From: Janibacter sp. HTCC2649
Lineage (GTDB): Bacteria; Actinomycetota; Actinomycetes; Actinomycetales; Dermatophilaceae
DNA: 64,000 bases
NCBI RefSeq assembly: GCF_000152705.1
Contig: NZ_CH672413.1
Location: forward strand, 3,166,139-3,230,138
Reading direction: 5' to 3'
Every line of letters starts with the position of its first letter. Position 1 is the stretch's first letter. Shown piece by piece: positions 8,854 through 19,397 of the stretch. The notes below the pieces were generated by a model. It saw only the letters and a list, made by a program, of their open reading frames with translations, was not told the DNA's origin and did no database searches. Made by a program: the position numbers and the translations under genes.

Positions 8854-10383
8854 GTGCCCTTCCACGACGACGACGTCCACGACGTCCACGATGCCGATGG
8901 CGACGAGTGGGACGACGACTATGACGAGTACGACACGCGAGGTGCCCGCCGCCGCCGCGTCATGGGTGGGCCGGGTCGTTTCTTCGGCCTGACCGCCCTG
9001 AGCACGCTTTTCCCCGGGGCCGGGCTCATCCCGACCCGACGTCGAAGCCTTGGCCTGGCGCTGACCCTCGGTGCGGTACTCCTCGGTTCGCTCTTCCTCT
9101 TCTATGCCTGGCGCAAGGGTTTCGTCGTGGCCGCCCTCGACCTTGCCGTCCGTCCGCGTGTCCTGGTGGGGCTCGTCGTCGCGACGGTCGTGGTGGCCCT
9201 GCTCTGGTGTGCGGGGATCGTCGCCACCGCACGCGAGACCTCACCGAGGGGTCCGGGTAGCGCTTGGCGCGTGGCCTTCGCCATGGTCTGCTGCCTCCTC
9301 GTGATCGGTCCCGCCGCGACCGCGGTGCGCTACCTGACGATCCAACGCGATGTCATCACGGCCCTCACGGGCGACACCGGCAGTGGCAGTGGTGGCGCAG
9401 CCAAGGCCAACGCCTGGGCGGACAAGCCACGGGTCAACGTGCTCCTTCTCGGCTCCGACGCGGGTGACGACCGCATCGGCGTGCGCACCGACTCGATGAT
9501 GGTCGCGAGCATCGACACCGAGACCGGTGACACCGTCCTCTTCGGTCTCCCGCGCAACCTCGAGCACGTGCCGATCCCGTCGTCGAACCCGCTCTCGAAG
9601 CTCTATCCCAACGGTTATGACTGCGGCGACGCCTGCCTGCTCAACGGGGTCTGGACACTCGCCACCGACCATCTGGACCTGTTTCCCGGCGTCGACAATC
9701 CCGGGCTCATGACGACCCGAGACGTCATCGGCGACATCCTCGGCCTCGAGATCGACCGCAGCCTCGTCGTCAACCTGCGCGGCTTCCAGGCGCTCGTCAA
9801 CGCGATGGGTGGCGTGGACATCGACGTCAAGGAGCGGGTCTGCGTCAGTTGCAAGAACGTCAACGGTCGGATCGTCTTCACCGGAGGTGAGGAGCGCTGG
9901 ATCGAACCCGGCGTCCAGCACCTCGACGGCTACCACGCCCTCTGGTATGCCCGTTCGCGTGCCGGCAGCGACGACTTCAGTCGCATGCGGCGCCAGCGCT
10001 GCGTGACCGGAGCGATCCTCGACCAGGCGAACCCGGTCGAGCTGTTGCGCAACTACCCGGCCCTGGCCGACGTCGTCAAGGACAACGTCACGATTGACAT
10101 CCCCCAGACCGAGCTGCCCGCCTGGGCCGAGCTCATCGGAACCCTTCAGAGCAAGGGGTCCATCAAGAGCCTGCCGATCACCAACAAGGTCGTGAAGGTC
10201 ACCGACCCCGACTTCGACAAGATCCGCGAGCTGGTGAAGTCCGCGATCGACCCGTCGTCGGCGCCCAAGCCGAGCACGACGACGCCGAAGCCGAGCCTGA
10301 CCCCCAGCAGGTCCGTGCCCGGCAGCACCCCGAGCCCGAGCGAGCCGACCGACCAGGTGGAGGATCTGGCGGCAACCTGCTGA
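8854..10383 (+). CDS. LytR-CpsA-Psr (LCP) family cell-wall glycopolymer ligase
   Basis: This 509-residue membrane protein opens with a strongly acidic Asp/His-rich tail (residues 1-25). Three hydrophobic segments follow at about 65-85, 95-120 and 135-160. The extracellular LCP domain then begins RVNVLLLGSDAGDDR and includes RTDSMMVASID, LPRNLEHVPI, NAMGGVDIDV and YARSRAGSDDFSRMRRQ, the Arg and Asp residues that bind polyprenyl pyrophosphate. LCP proteins move glycopolymers such as teichoic acid or arabinogalactan from lipid carrier to peptidoglycan. The C-terminus is a Pro/Ser/Thr-rich linker. The GTG start follows a CATGAT hexamer by 6 bases, consistent with leaderless expression. Confidence 0.9.
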   Translation: MPFHDDDVHDVHDADGDEWDDDYDEYDTRGARRRRVMGGPGRFFGLTALSTLFPGAGLIPTRRRSLGLALTLGAVLLGSLFLFYAWRKGFVVAALDLAVRPRVLVGLVVATVVVALLWCAGIVATARETSPRGPGSAWRVAFAMVCCLLVIGPAATAVRYLTIQRDVITALTGDTGSGSGGAAKANAWADKPRVNVLLLGSDAGDDRIGVRTDSMMVASIDTETGDTVLFGLPRNLEHVPIPSSNPLSKLYPNGYDCGDACLLNGVWTLATDHLDLFPGVDNPGLMTTRDVIGDILGLEIDRSLVVNLRGFQALVNAMGGVDIDVKERVCVSCKNVNGRIVFTGGEERWIEPGVQHLDGYHALWYARSRAGSDDFSRMRRQRCVTGAILDQANPVELLRNYPALADVVKDNVTIDIPQTELPAWAELIGTLQSKGSIKSLPITNKVVKVTDPDFDKIRELVKSAIDPSSAPKPSTTTPKPSLTPSRSVPGSTPSPSEPTDQVEDLAATC

Positions 10384-10392
10384 TCGGAGGTC

Positions 10393-10419
10393 AAAGTTGA
10401 GTGGAATCAACTCAACTTT
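10393..10419. promoter_or_regulatory. HAIR element (HspR operator) before clpB
   Basis: GTTGAGT (10396-10402), seven bases, then ACTCAAC (10410-10416) match the HspR-associated inverted repeat CTTGAGT-N7-ACTCAAG except for the outermost base pair, which is G/C exchanged symmetrically. The symmetry extends three more bases on each side (AAA/TTT). It sits 60 bases before clpB, a classic HspR target in actinobacteria. HspR itself is not encoded in the window. Heat-induced derepression of clpB is inferred from this site. Confidence 0.88.
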
Positions 10420-10478
10420 GTGGGCGTTGGAACTCATGAACACCTGACCCGACGTCTGACCCCCAGGAGGTCCTGCCG

Positions 10479-13046
<2,568 letters not shown>

Positions 13047-13179
13047 TCCTCGCCCTTGCCTGGGTGGAGGTCTCGAGTGGATGGCGAACTCTCGCCAAAC
13101 CCTTGCGGGTGTCGGCGTGGGCCATTACGGTGCGAGCGTGCCGCGCTGTGCGGCCCCACTCAGTCAGGGGAAATCACCT

Positions 13180-14124
13180 ATGAATCTCGCCTCCACGCTG
13201 CGCGTCCGCACCCGCCGGGTCGCGCTCGTTGCGGTCACCGCAGCCTCGGTCGTCACCCTCGGCGCCTCGGTCGCCGCGGCGGCTCCGTCGCCCACGCCCA
13301 AGGCCACCGCTCACCACACGACCAAGCAGGGCCCCCTCGGCACCCTCACCGCGGTGCCGTCCGCCGGTGCGCGCACCTCGGACGTCGCCATCCCGACGAC
13401 CTGCGCCGGCATCGTCCACCGCACGGTGAACGGGAACCTCGACCGCTACATCTACCGCGGTGAGCGGTTCACCCGCGTTCCCCTGGGCACCCTGTCGTTC
13501 GACGGTGTCGTCCAGACCCCGAAGACCCTGGCCCTCGCGGTGCAGACCGAGGAGTTCGACGTCTTCTTCGCGATCCTCAACGACGGGTCGCTCTGGCGCG
13601 TCACCGGCGACAACAGTGGCCTCCACTCCGAGCAGCTGAGCGCGCGTGGCTGGGGCGGGGTCCGCCACATCACGGCGTCCCCGACCGGGACCCGTCTCTA
13701 CGCCCTCACGAACGACGGCGGCCTCTACCGTTACGCCATCACGTCGGCTCTCGGCATCAAGAGCATGGGTGCACTCGCGACCTCCGGCTGGGGCGCCGTG
13801 AAGTTCCTCAGCCCGCTTCCCGCGGACAACACCTATGACGCGTTCGTCGGAGTCATCTCCACCACCGGTGGCGTCAACGAGTACCTCACCGACCGCGCCG
13901 CCGGCACGGTCTCGAGCACACGCCTCTTCGCCTCCGGCTGGGGCACGATGCGTCACCTCTCCGTCGGCAGCTGCTCTGACTCGCTGGCCGTCCCGATCAT
14001 CGGTTTCAACTCCAGCAACAACGCCTACGCCTACTACGACACCAACGTCTTCAACAGCAGCGGTGCTGACTGGCGCAGCGCCGGCCAGGTCGGAAGCGGC
14101 TTCAGCGGTCTGCTCAGCGACTGA
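13180..14124 (+). CDS. Secreted GWG-repeat protein A (tachylectin/propeller-like)
   Basis: This 314-residue exported protein has a signal peptide over residues 1-34 (Arg-rich start, then VALVAVTAASVVTLGASVAAAA). The mature part has about five repeats of roughly 45-50 residues. In each, a blade-like strand pair ends in a G-W-G turn: RGWGGVRHITA, SGWGAVKFLSP, SGWGTMRHLSV. Alternating LYALTNDGGLYRY and LWRVTG strands resemble a tachylectin-2-like beta-propeller, a lectin-type fold. AGGGGAA precedes the ATG at 13180; an ATG at 13081 is upstream of that site and unlikely. A paralog follows directly. Sugar or cell-surface binding is inference only. Confidence 0.75.
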   Translation: MNLASTLRVRTRRVALVAVTAASVVTLGASVAAAAPSPTPKATAHHTTKQGPLGTLTAVPSAGARTSDVAIPTTCAGIVHRTVNGNLDRYIYRGERFTRVPLGTLSFDGVVQTPKTLALAVQTEEFDVFFAILNDGSLWRVTGDNSGLHSEQLSARGWGGVRHITASPTGTRLYALTNDGGLYRYAITSALGIKSMGALATSGWGAVKFLSPLPADNTYDAFVGVISTTGGVNEYLTDRAAGTVSSTRLFASGWGTMRHLSVGSCSDSLAVPIIGFNSSNNAYAYYDTNVFNSSGADWRSAGQVGSGFSGLLSD

Positions 14125-14142
14125 CCGATCGACCTGACCCAC

Positions 14143-14200
14143 CAACAGGGCGGGGTATGCCGTGAACGACTTCACGGCATACCCCGCCTGTTGTTTTCTT
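14143..14200 (+). terminator. Rho-independent terminator built from an inverted octamer pair
   Basis: The left arm 14143-14166 and right arm 14171-14193 pair almost perfectly (23 pairs, one bulged G) around the four-base loop CGAC, followed by TTGTTTTCTTTC. GTATGCCG (14155-14162) and its complement (14175-14182) form the middle of the stem. This is the same arrangement known for paired DNA uptake sequences in Neisseria terminators. It ends transcription of the first GWG-repeat gene. Confidence 0.9.
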
Positions 14201-14309
14201 TCGAAAGTTTCCGGGTCACCGAGACAACCTTGCGGGCTCCGTCCGCGTAGTGATGGGTGTCAGCTCACACCGTCGTCCGGGGGACGACTCACTCAGGGGG
14301 TTCCACATC

Positions 14310-15218
14310 ATGTCCATCGCCACCACCGTTCGCCGCTCCAGCCGGCGACTCGGTCTCACTCTTGTCGCCGTCGCGTCAGTCACCGGTGGGGCGGTTTTCG
14401 CCGCAACTCCATCCACGGCGGGGACTGGCTCGACAGCAGTGACCGCACCATCCTTGGCCGCATCGGCCCTGCCTCTGCCGGGAGACTGCAATGCAGCATT
14501 CCAGGAGGCCACCGGTGAAGGAACGTTGTCGACAGTCACGCGGGTCCCTCGCGGATTGTCCCGAAGCGTCATGTACGAGATGCCCGACTACGGCAACGGC
14601 CCGGAGCGACCCAAGGCGATGGCTGGGGTCGGGACCTCCGGAGGGCCCATTCTCATCAGCGTCCGAGAGGACGGCACGCTCTGGTCGCACAGACCATTCA
14701 AGACGGGTAAGCCCGTGCAGGTGGGCAAGGGCTGGGGTGCCATCCGGCAGATGACCGGTTTTGCCACCGGGAAGGTCTATGCACTCACCACTTATGGCGG
14801 CCTGGTGCGCTACGACGTCCGGCTCAGCCGGGCGGGGAACGCCGTCGTGACCAGTGCGGGTGCCGTCAGTGGACGTGGATGGAACGGGATCGCGTTCCTC
14901 ACGGCGGTTGAGACGACGAGGCAGGCCGAGGTCCTCATGGGTGTCAGCACCAGCTCTGGTGAGCTCATGGAGTACTGGGTCAACCTGGGTGGGCTTGGCG
15001 CGCGCGGATATGCCCTCCGACCGAGCTGGGGTGGCATGAAGCACGTGTCCGTCGGGGGGTGCCGGACGTCCGGGGCGCGGACCATCCTCGGCGTGCACGA
15101 GAACGGCAACGTCTACTCGTACGTCGACCAGGTGAACGACAGGTCGGGCGCGGACATCAAGGGCTACGGCGTCCTGTCCGAAGGGTTCGCCGCGCCGACT
15201 TCGCTGTACTCCGACTGA
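14310..15218 (+). CDS. Secreted GWG-repeat protein B, paralog of the preceding gene
   Basis: This 302-residue exported protein is similar in layout to the 13180-14124 product. It has a signal peptide over about residues 1-34 (RRLGLTLVAVASVTGGAVFAA), then repeats with the turns KGWGAIRQMTG, RGWNGIAFLTA and PSWGGMKHVSVGGC, and strands such as VYALTTYGGLVRYD. The same C-terminal pattern, a Cys after the last W-G block and a final S-G-A-D segment ending YSD, is shared by both proteins. CAGGGGG lies before ATG 14310. The two are separated by a strong terminator, so they are likely separate transcription units from tandem duplication. Function unknown. Confidence 0.75.
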   Translation: MSIATTVRRSSRRLGLTLVAVASVTGGAVFAATPSTAGTGSTAVTAPSLAASALPLPGDCNAAFQEATGEGTLSTVTRVPRGLSRSVMYEMPDYGNGPERPKAMAGVGTSGGPILISVREDGTLWSHRPFKTGKPVQVGKGWGAIRQMTGFATGKVYALTTYGGLVRYDVRLSRAGNAVVTSAGAVSGRGWNGIAFLTAVETTRQAEVLMGVSTSSGELMEYWVNLGGLGARGYALRPSWGGMKHVSVGGCRTSGARTILGVHENGNVYSYVDQVNDRSGADIKGYGVLSEGFAAPTSLYSD

Positions 15219-15259
15219 CCACCGGGGGACGAAGGGAACCGGCCAGTAGGGTGGGCGTC

Positions 15260-15958
15260 ATGCGACGACGTGCTCTGCTGGCCGGTTCAGTCACGGTGGC
15301 CGCCTCCCTTGTTCTCATGGGTTGTTCGGGTGGTGACGCCCCCGAGGCCAAGGCGGACCCCAAGGCCCAGCTCGCAGCGGCCAAGAAGGTGTTCGACGAG
15401 GCGAAGTTCGTCGGCCTCACGCTGTCGAGCAAGAACGTCCCCAAGACCGAGAACGGCGTCACGGGCGCCATCGGCACGGGAGCCATCAGCGCCACCGAGC
15501 CGAAGTTCAAGGGCAACGTGACCGCGACGATCAAGGGCGTCAGCGGGGCGGCCGAGGTCATCACGATCGGCGACGCGGCCTACATGAAGTTCTTCACGCC
15601 GACCTACAACCCGGCCAACCTTGCCGACCTCGGTGCGCCGAACCCGTCGGACTTCTTCGACCCGGCCAAGGGGATCTCGCAACTGCTCGTCGAGACGGGC
15701 AACCCGGTCGCCGGCGAGAAGGTTCGCGACGGTGCGACGGTCCTCGAGCAGGTCTCCGGCACGCTCCCCGGCTCGCAGATCAAGGCGCTGTTCAACCTCG
15801 GCGACGGCCAGGGCGAGTTCAAGGTCACCTACGGCATCGGCGAGGGCGACAAGCTCCAGCTCGCCACGATGACCGGACCGTTCTTCGCGGGCGCCAGCTC
15901 GACCTACACGCTGCGCCTCAAGAACTACGGGACCCCGGTTGAGATCACCCGCCCCTAG
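15260..15958 (+). CDS. LprG/LppX-family lipoprotein
   Basis: This 232-residue lipoprotein has a type II signal peptide with lipobox LVLMGC (acylated Cys22). The mature domain has the LppX/LprA/LprF/LprG layout: an N-terminal helix AAAKKVFDEAKFVGL, long beta strands containing TATIKGVSGAAEVITIGDAAYMKF, and a C-terminal EFKVTYGIGEGDKLQ strand. Such proteins shield acyl chains of glycolipids or triacylglycerol on the way across the envelope. The ATG lies 7 bases after a TAGGGT hexamer, so the mRNA may be leaderless. The gene overlaps an MFS transporter, the same order as mycobacterial lprG-Rv1410c, which supports an LprG-like role. Confidence 0.85.
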   Translation: MRRRALLAGSVTVAASLVLMGCSGGDAPEAKADPKAQLAAAKKVFDEAKFVGLTLSSKNVPKTENGVTGAIGTGAISATEPKFKGNVTATIKGVSGAAEVITIGDAAYMKFFTPTYNPANLADLGAPNPSDFFDPAKGISQLLVETGNPVAGEKVRDGATVLEQVSGTLPGSQIKALFNLGDGQGEFKVTYGIGEGDKLQLATMTGPFFAGASSTYTLRLKNYGTPVEITRP

Positions 15959-17582
15959 GGCGCTGCTCGCGACGGCGTCCGTCGCGGTGGCTCTTGCGGC
16001 CGCCGACACCTACGTCGTCGTGCTCGCCCTCACCGACATGATGTCCGGCGTGGGCATCGGCATCGACGCCCTGCAACGCGCGACGCCGATCATCTCGGGC
16101 TTCCTCCTGGGCTACATCGCAGTGCTGCCGCTCATCGGTCGGCTCGCGGATCTCACCGAGAGACAACGGGTTCTGCTCGGGTGTCTCGCGATCTTCGTCG
16201 TCGGCTCGGCCATCACCGCGCTCGCCGTGGAGCTGCCGGTGCTGGTGGCTGGCCGCGTCATCCAGGGCATCGGCGGCGGTGGGCTCGTGCCCGCCACCCT
16301 GGCGATCGTCGCGCAGCTGTGGGACCGCGACCGCCGCGGGACACCCCTCGGTGTCGTGGGTGCGGTGCAGGAGCTCGGCTCCGTCGTGGGGCCGGTGCTC
16401 GGTGCCGCGGTTCTCGCCATCGCGGACTGGCGCGCGATCTTCTGGCTCAATGCCCTGCTCGGTGTCCTGCTCGCCGGCGCCGTGGTCGTCGTCGGAGGGG
16501 GTATGCCGTCCCGCCCCCGTGCGCTTCCCGTCGCTGTCTCGCTCGTCGCGGGAGTCGTCGGCTGGCTCGCGCTGGCCGCTCCCGAATCGCTCGTGACGTC
16601 GGTGTCGCTGGGCGTGCCGTTCGTGCCGTTCGGTGGGTCGACCTCACGCGTGATGACACCGATGGGTGTCGTTGCACTGGTCCTCGCCGTCGCTGCCGTG
16701 GGGTTGTGGGTGCGTGGTGCCTGGCCGGTCCTGCGTCGCGCTGACCTCTTGGGGGCGCTGTTGCTCGGTGGTGCTCTGGGCTGCGTCGTCCTGACCTTCG
16801 CGGCGGCCAACCCGGAGAAGGAGATCGTCGGCCCGCTCGGCTTCGCCCTCCTGCCCGTGGCCGCCGTGCTGGCCGGTCTCTATCTCCTGCACCACCGCCG
16901 TGCTGCTCAGCCGCTGGTGCCTCGAGGGGTCGTCGTCGGCCGCGCGCGGTGGGCGCTGCTCGTCTCGCTGTGTGTCGGTGTCGCCCTCGTCGCGGTCATC
17001 GTCGACGTGCCGCTGCTGGCCCGGTTGGTCCACACCGAGAGCGAGACGGTGGCGGCGTTCGTCCTCGTCCGCTTCCTCATCGCCGTGCCCGTGGGTGCCC
17101 TGGTCGGTGGCTGGTCGCTCCGTTGGCTGGGCGACGGGCTCGTGAGCGGAGCCGGGCTGGCCCTGGCTGCAGTGGGGCTGGTCATCATGTCGACGTGGGG
17201 CCGAGGGTCGCTGGCCGAGATCTCGTCGACCGTCGTCCTCGCCCTCGTCGGGCTCGGCATCGGTCTGGCCCTCGCCCCCGTCAACAACGCTGCGCTCGCC
17301 GACTCACCCGATGACGCGCACGGGACGGCGAGCGCGCTCGTCGTCGTCGCCCGGATGATCGGCATGGTCGTCGGACTCGCCCTGCTCACCGCGATCGGCC
17401 TGCACCAGTACTACGCCGCCGTCGCCGCGTTGCCCGACCAGACCGACGGGCAGGCGCTGCTCGATGCCGCTGTCGTGCAGGTCGAGTGGGTCTTCCGTGG
17501 AGCCGCGATCGCGGCCGTCGTCGGAGCCCTGTCCTCGGTCGCGCTCGGCCTCACCCGCAAGCTTCCCGCCTCGACCCCCTGA
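15939..17582 (+). CDS. MFS transporter, P55 (Rv1410c)-like partner of LprG
   Basis: This protein of up to 547 residues has about 14 predicted membrane spans. It begins with DTYVVVLALTDMM, then LLGYIAVLPLIGRLADL and VAGRVIQGIGGGGLVPATLA, blocks that I recognise from the mycobacterial efflux protein P55. The antiporter motif C-like VQELGSVVGPVLGA is present. The start used is TTG 15939, overlapping the lipoprotein stop by 20 bases. A downstream start cannot be excluded, but the overlap argues for tight coupling. With the lipoprotein it probably exports triacylated lipids and affects envelope permeability. The C-terminus lies just before a small repeat cluster. Confidence 0.85.
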   Translation: MRSPAPRALLATASVAVALAAADTYVVVLALTDMMSGVGIGIDALQRATPIISGFLLGYIAVLPLIGRLADLTERQRVLLGCLAIFVVGSAITALAVELPVLVAGRVIQGIGGGGLVPATLAIVAQLWDRDRRGTPLGVVGAVQELGSVVGPVLGAAVLAIADWRAIFWLNALLGVLLAGAVVVVGGGMPSRPRALPVAVSLVAGVVGWLALAAPESLVTSVSLGVPFVPFGGSTSRVMTPMGVVALVLAVAAVGLWVRGAWPVLRRADLLGALLLGGALGCVVLTFAAANPEKEIVGPLGFALLPVAAVLAGLYLLHHRRAAQPLVPRGVVVGRARWALLVSLCVGVALVAVIVDVPLLARLVHTESETVAAFVLVRFLIAVPVGALVGGWSLRWLGDGLVSGAGLALAAVGLVIMSTWGRGSLAEISSTVVLALVGLGIGLALAPVNNAALADSPDDAHGTASALVVVARMIGMVVGLALLTAIGLHQYYAAVAALPDQTDGQALLDAAVVQVEWVFRGAAIAAVVGALSSVALGLTRKLPASTP

Positions 17583-17587
17583 CACCT

Positions 17588-17710
17588 TTCGACCTATTGG
17601 GCACGAAATGCGCACCGACACTCCGTGACAACGTTCGACCAAGAGGTCACGAAATGTGGGTCACGAGATGCGCGCCGACATTCTTCGACCAATTGGGCGA
17701 ACAATGTCGG
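17588..17710. repeat. Cluster of short imperfect intergenic repeats
   Basis: TTCGACC occurs at 17588, 17634 and 17684. Two copies are followed by CTATTGGGC- or CAATTGGGC-like sequence. ACGAAATG occurs at 17603 and 17649. An 18-base block, ACGAAATGCGCACCGACA at 17603-17620, recurs with two changes at 17663-17680. The cluster sits between the convergent MFS gene and the membrane-protein gene at 17661-18203, and supplies the last codons of the latter. Its purpose is not apparent; a repeated extragenic element or degenerate tandem duplication is possible. Confidence 0.6.
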
Positions 17711-18203
17711 CCCGGGCGGGTGCTCGCCAGCCCGTGAGGGCGGCGCGGGCGGCGGCTGCCACTGCGGCGCAGCAACCGAGCAGGACGACGACCCCAGCCG
17801 GCATTCGCCAGGTGATCGGCTCACCCGACGTCCCGACGAGGATCGGGAGCCCGACCGCGTAGGCGATGAGGATGGCCAGGCCGACGAGGCGAACCCTGGG
17901 CCGTCGGGACATCGCCAGACTCATGCCGAGCAATCCGGGGATGAGGAGCATCCCCTGCCCCAGACCCACCCCGATGGCGGGGAGTGCGAGCAGCTTCCAC
18001 CAGCGTGACCGGTGACGCAGCTTCAGGTCGCGCGCCGCCGAGAACGCCAAGCCCGCGACGGTGAAGATCGCGAGGATCAGGCTCGTGCCCTCCCAGGTGA
18101 AGGAGGGGTCCGCCGCGAACAGAGCCATGAAGCCTCGGGCCACGGCACCCGTCAGCGCCCCGAGGACGAGCCCGGCACCGAGGTGGCGGAGCAAAGTCAC
18201 CAC
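17661..18203 (-). CDS. Small integral membrane protein of unknown function
   Basis: This 180-residue protein is mostly hydrophobic with about five membrane spans, beginning VTLLRHLGAGLVLGALTGAVARGFMALF. A short conserved-looking EGTSLILAIFTVAGLAFSAARD segment follows. The GTG start overlaps the end of the SodC-like gene by 7 bases, so the two are probably co-translated. The last 20 codons run into the repeat cluster at 17588-17710, so the native C-terminus may originally have been different. I do not recognise the family. Confidence 0.7.
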   Translation of the reverse strand: MVTLLRHLGAGLVLGALTGAVARGFMALFAADPSFTWEGTSLILAIFTVAGLAFSAARDLKLRHRSRWWKLLALPAIGVGLGQGMLLIPGLLGMSLAMSRRPRVRLVGLAILIAYAVGLPILVGTSGEPITWRMPAGVVVLLGCCAAVAAAARAALTGWRAPARADIVRPIGRRMSARIS

Positions 18204-18721
18204 GCCACCGTGAGGCAGGCGAGCCGAGCACCGGCGGTGCCGGTCTGCGGGTTCGTCGGGAGCGCGTGGATGACGACCGAGCGTGAGCCCGACTCAGGGA
18301 CGAAGGGCACATTCGCGTTGCCGGTGCCCTCGCCGTTCGAGACGGTGAAGTCGAGCCAGACCTCGGTCTGGTCGCTGATCTCCGCGGGGAGGCCAGCGTG
18401 GACGTGGGAGTTGTAGTGGCCCAGGGCCGAGGCTCCGTCCCCGGCGATGCACGGTCCGTCGTGGACGTGTGCGCCGAAGGTCTGCCCCTCGGCCGTCGCG
18501 CCGATGCCCTTCACCGTGAGGACGGCATGGCTCGCCCCTGAGGACTCGACCAGCTGCACACGCGCACTCGCCCCGTCGAAGGGCCCCGAGGCGGCGGGCG
18601 CCAGGTCACTGAGCACTCCGGAGGAGCGGGCGAATGGCCCAAGGGCCAGCGCCGGGCCGGCCGTGAGGAGGACGATGGCGGTGGCGCCGACTGCGGTCCG
18701 CAGCTTCGTGGAGGTGATCAT
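18197..18721 (-). CDS. SodC-like (Cu/Zn superoxide dismutase family) exported protein
   Basis: This 174-residue protein has an N-terminal signal sequence (residues 1-27). The mature part follows the Cu/Zn SOD pattern: HVH at 85-87, Cys91 in DGPC, GHYN with His102, His106 and His108, SVVIHA with His152, and ARLAC with Cys169, which would pair with Cys91. The usual long zinc loop ending in a GDLGN-type segment is missing between residues 109 and 120, so zinc binding or activity may be altered. AGGA precedes the ATG at 18721. It is divergent from an ECF sigma factor. Superoxide removal outside the membrane is the expected role. Confidence 0.75.
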   Translation of the reverse strand: MITSTKLRTAVGATAIVLLTAGPALALGPFARSSGVLSDLAPAASGPFDGASARVQLVESSGASHAVLTVKGIGATAEGQTFGAHVHDGPCIAGDGASALGHYNSHVHAGLPAEISDQTEVWLDFTVSNGEGTGNANVPFVPESGSRSVVIHALPTNPQTGTAGARLACLTVAW

Positions 18722-18866
18722 CGAGGTGTCCTTTCTCCGAGGTCGACGAGGTGCCGACACAGAAGCAGACGGCGACCGGCGCCCGCCGGGTGACAGCGCG
18801 AACACCCCTGAAATACCTGCCTTTTCGAGTCACCCGGATGCCACTTCTCGCGCGTCTGTCAGGGCG

Positions 18867-19397
18867 ATGGAGACCGTCGCCGAGTTCGTTCTCGACCCGA
18901 TCGACGTCGGGGCCGCCCCCGACGTCATGGCGCTGTTTGCCCGGGAGGGGGCCTCGCTCACCCGGCTGGCCCGCTTCTACCTTGACGACCGGACAGCAGC
19001 CGAGGACCTCGTGCAGGAGGCCTTCATCCGGCTGTCTCGGTCGGCGAGCCGCATTCGCAAAGGTGGCAGCGCGGCGGCATACCTGCGTTCGATCGTCATC
19101 AACCTGGCCCGTGACCACAACCGTCGCGGACTGGTGTCCCTGCGGCACCGTCCGTCCGCGGTGCCGGACTCACCGTCGGCCGAGGAGGACGCCTCCGCCC
19201 GAGCAGAACGGCAGGCGGTCATCGATGCGTTGCGGACCCTGCCGCGCCGCCAGCGCGACTGCGTCACTCTCCGCTACTACCTCGACCTGTCGATCCCGGA
19301 CATCGCCGAGACCCTCGGCCTCTCGGCCAACACCGTCAAGACCCATCTCCAACGCGGGCTCGCCAGCCTTGCCCAGACCCTGGAGGCCAACCGATGA
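18867..19397 (+). CDS. ECF-type RNA polymerase sigma factor
   Basis: This 176-residue sigma-70 family factor has region 2 (LARFYLDDRTAAEDLVQEAFIRL, YLRSIVINLARDHNRR) and region 4 (LRTLPRRQRDCVTLRYYLDLS, ADIAETLG-like helix, then SANTVKTHLQRGLASL), with no extra domain. ATG 18867 is chosen because region 2 begins shortly after; the open frame extends upstream but would run across the divergent promoter region. The stop overlaps the next gene (ATGA), whose membrane product is a candidate anti-sigma factor. Its targets may include the divergent SodC-like gene, which is inference. Confidence 0.9.
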   Translation: METVAEFVLDPIDVGAAPDVMALFAREGASLTRLARFYLDDRTAAEDLVQEAFIRLSRSASRIRKGGSAAAYLRSIVINLARDHNRRGLVSLRHRPSAVPDSPSAEEDASARAERQAVIDALRTLPRRQRDCVTLRYYLDLSIPDIAETLGLSANTVKTHLQRGLASLAQTLEANR

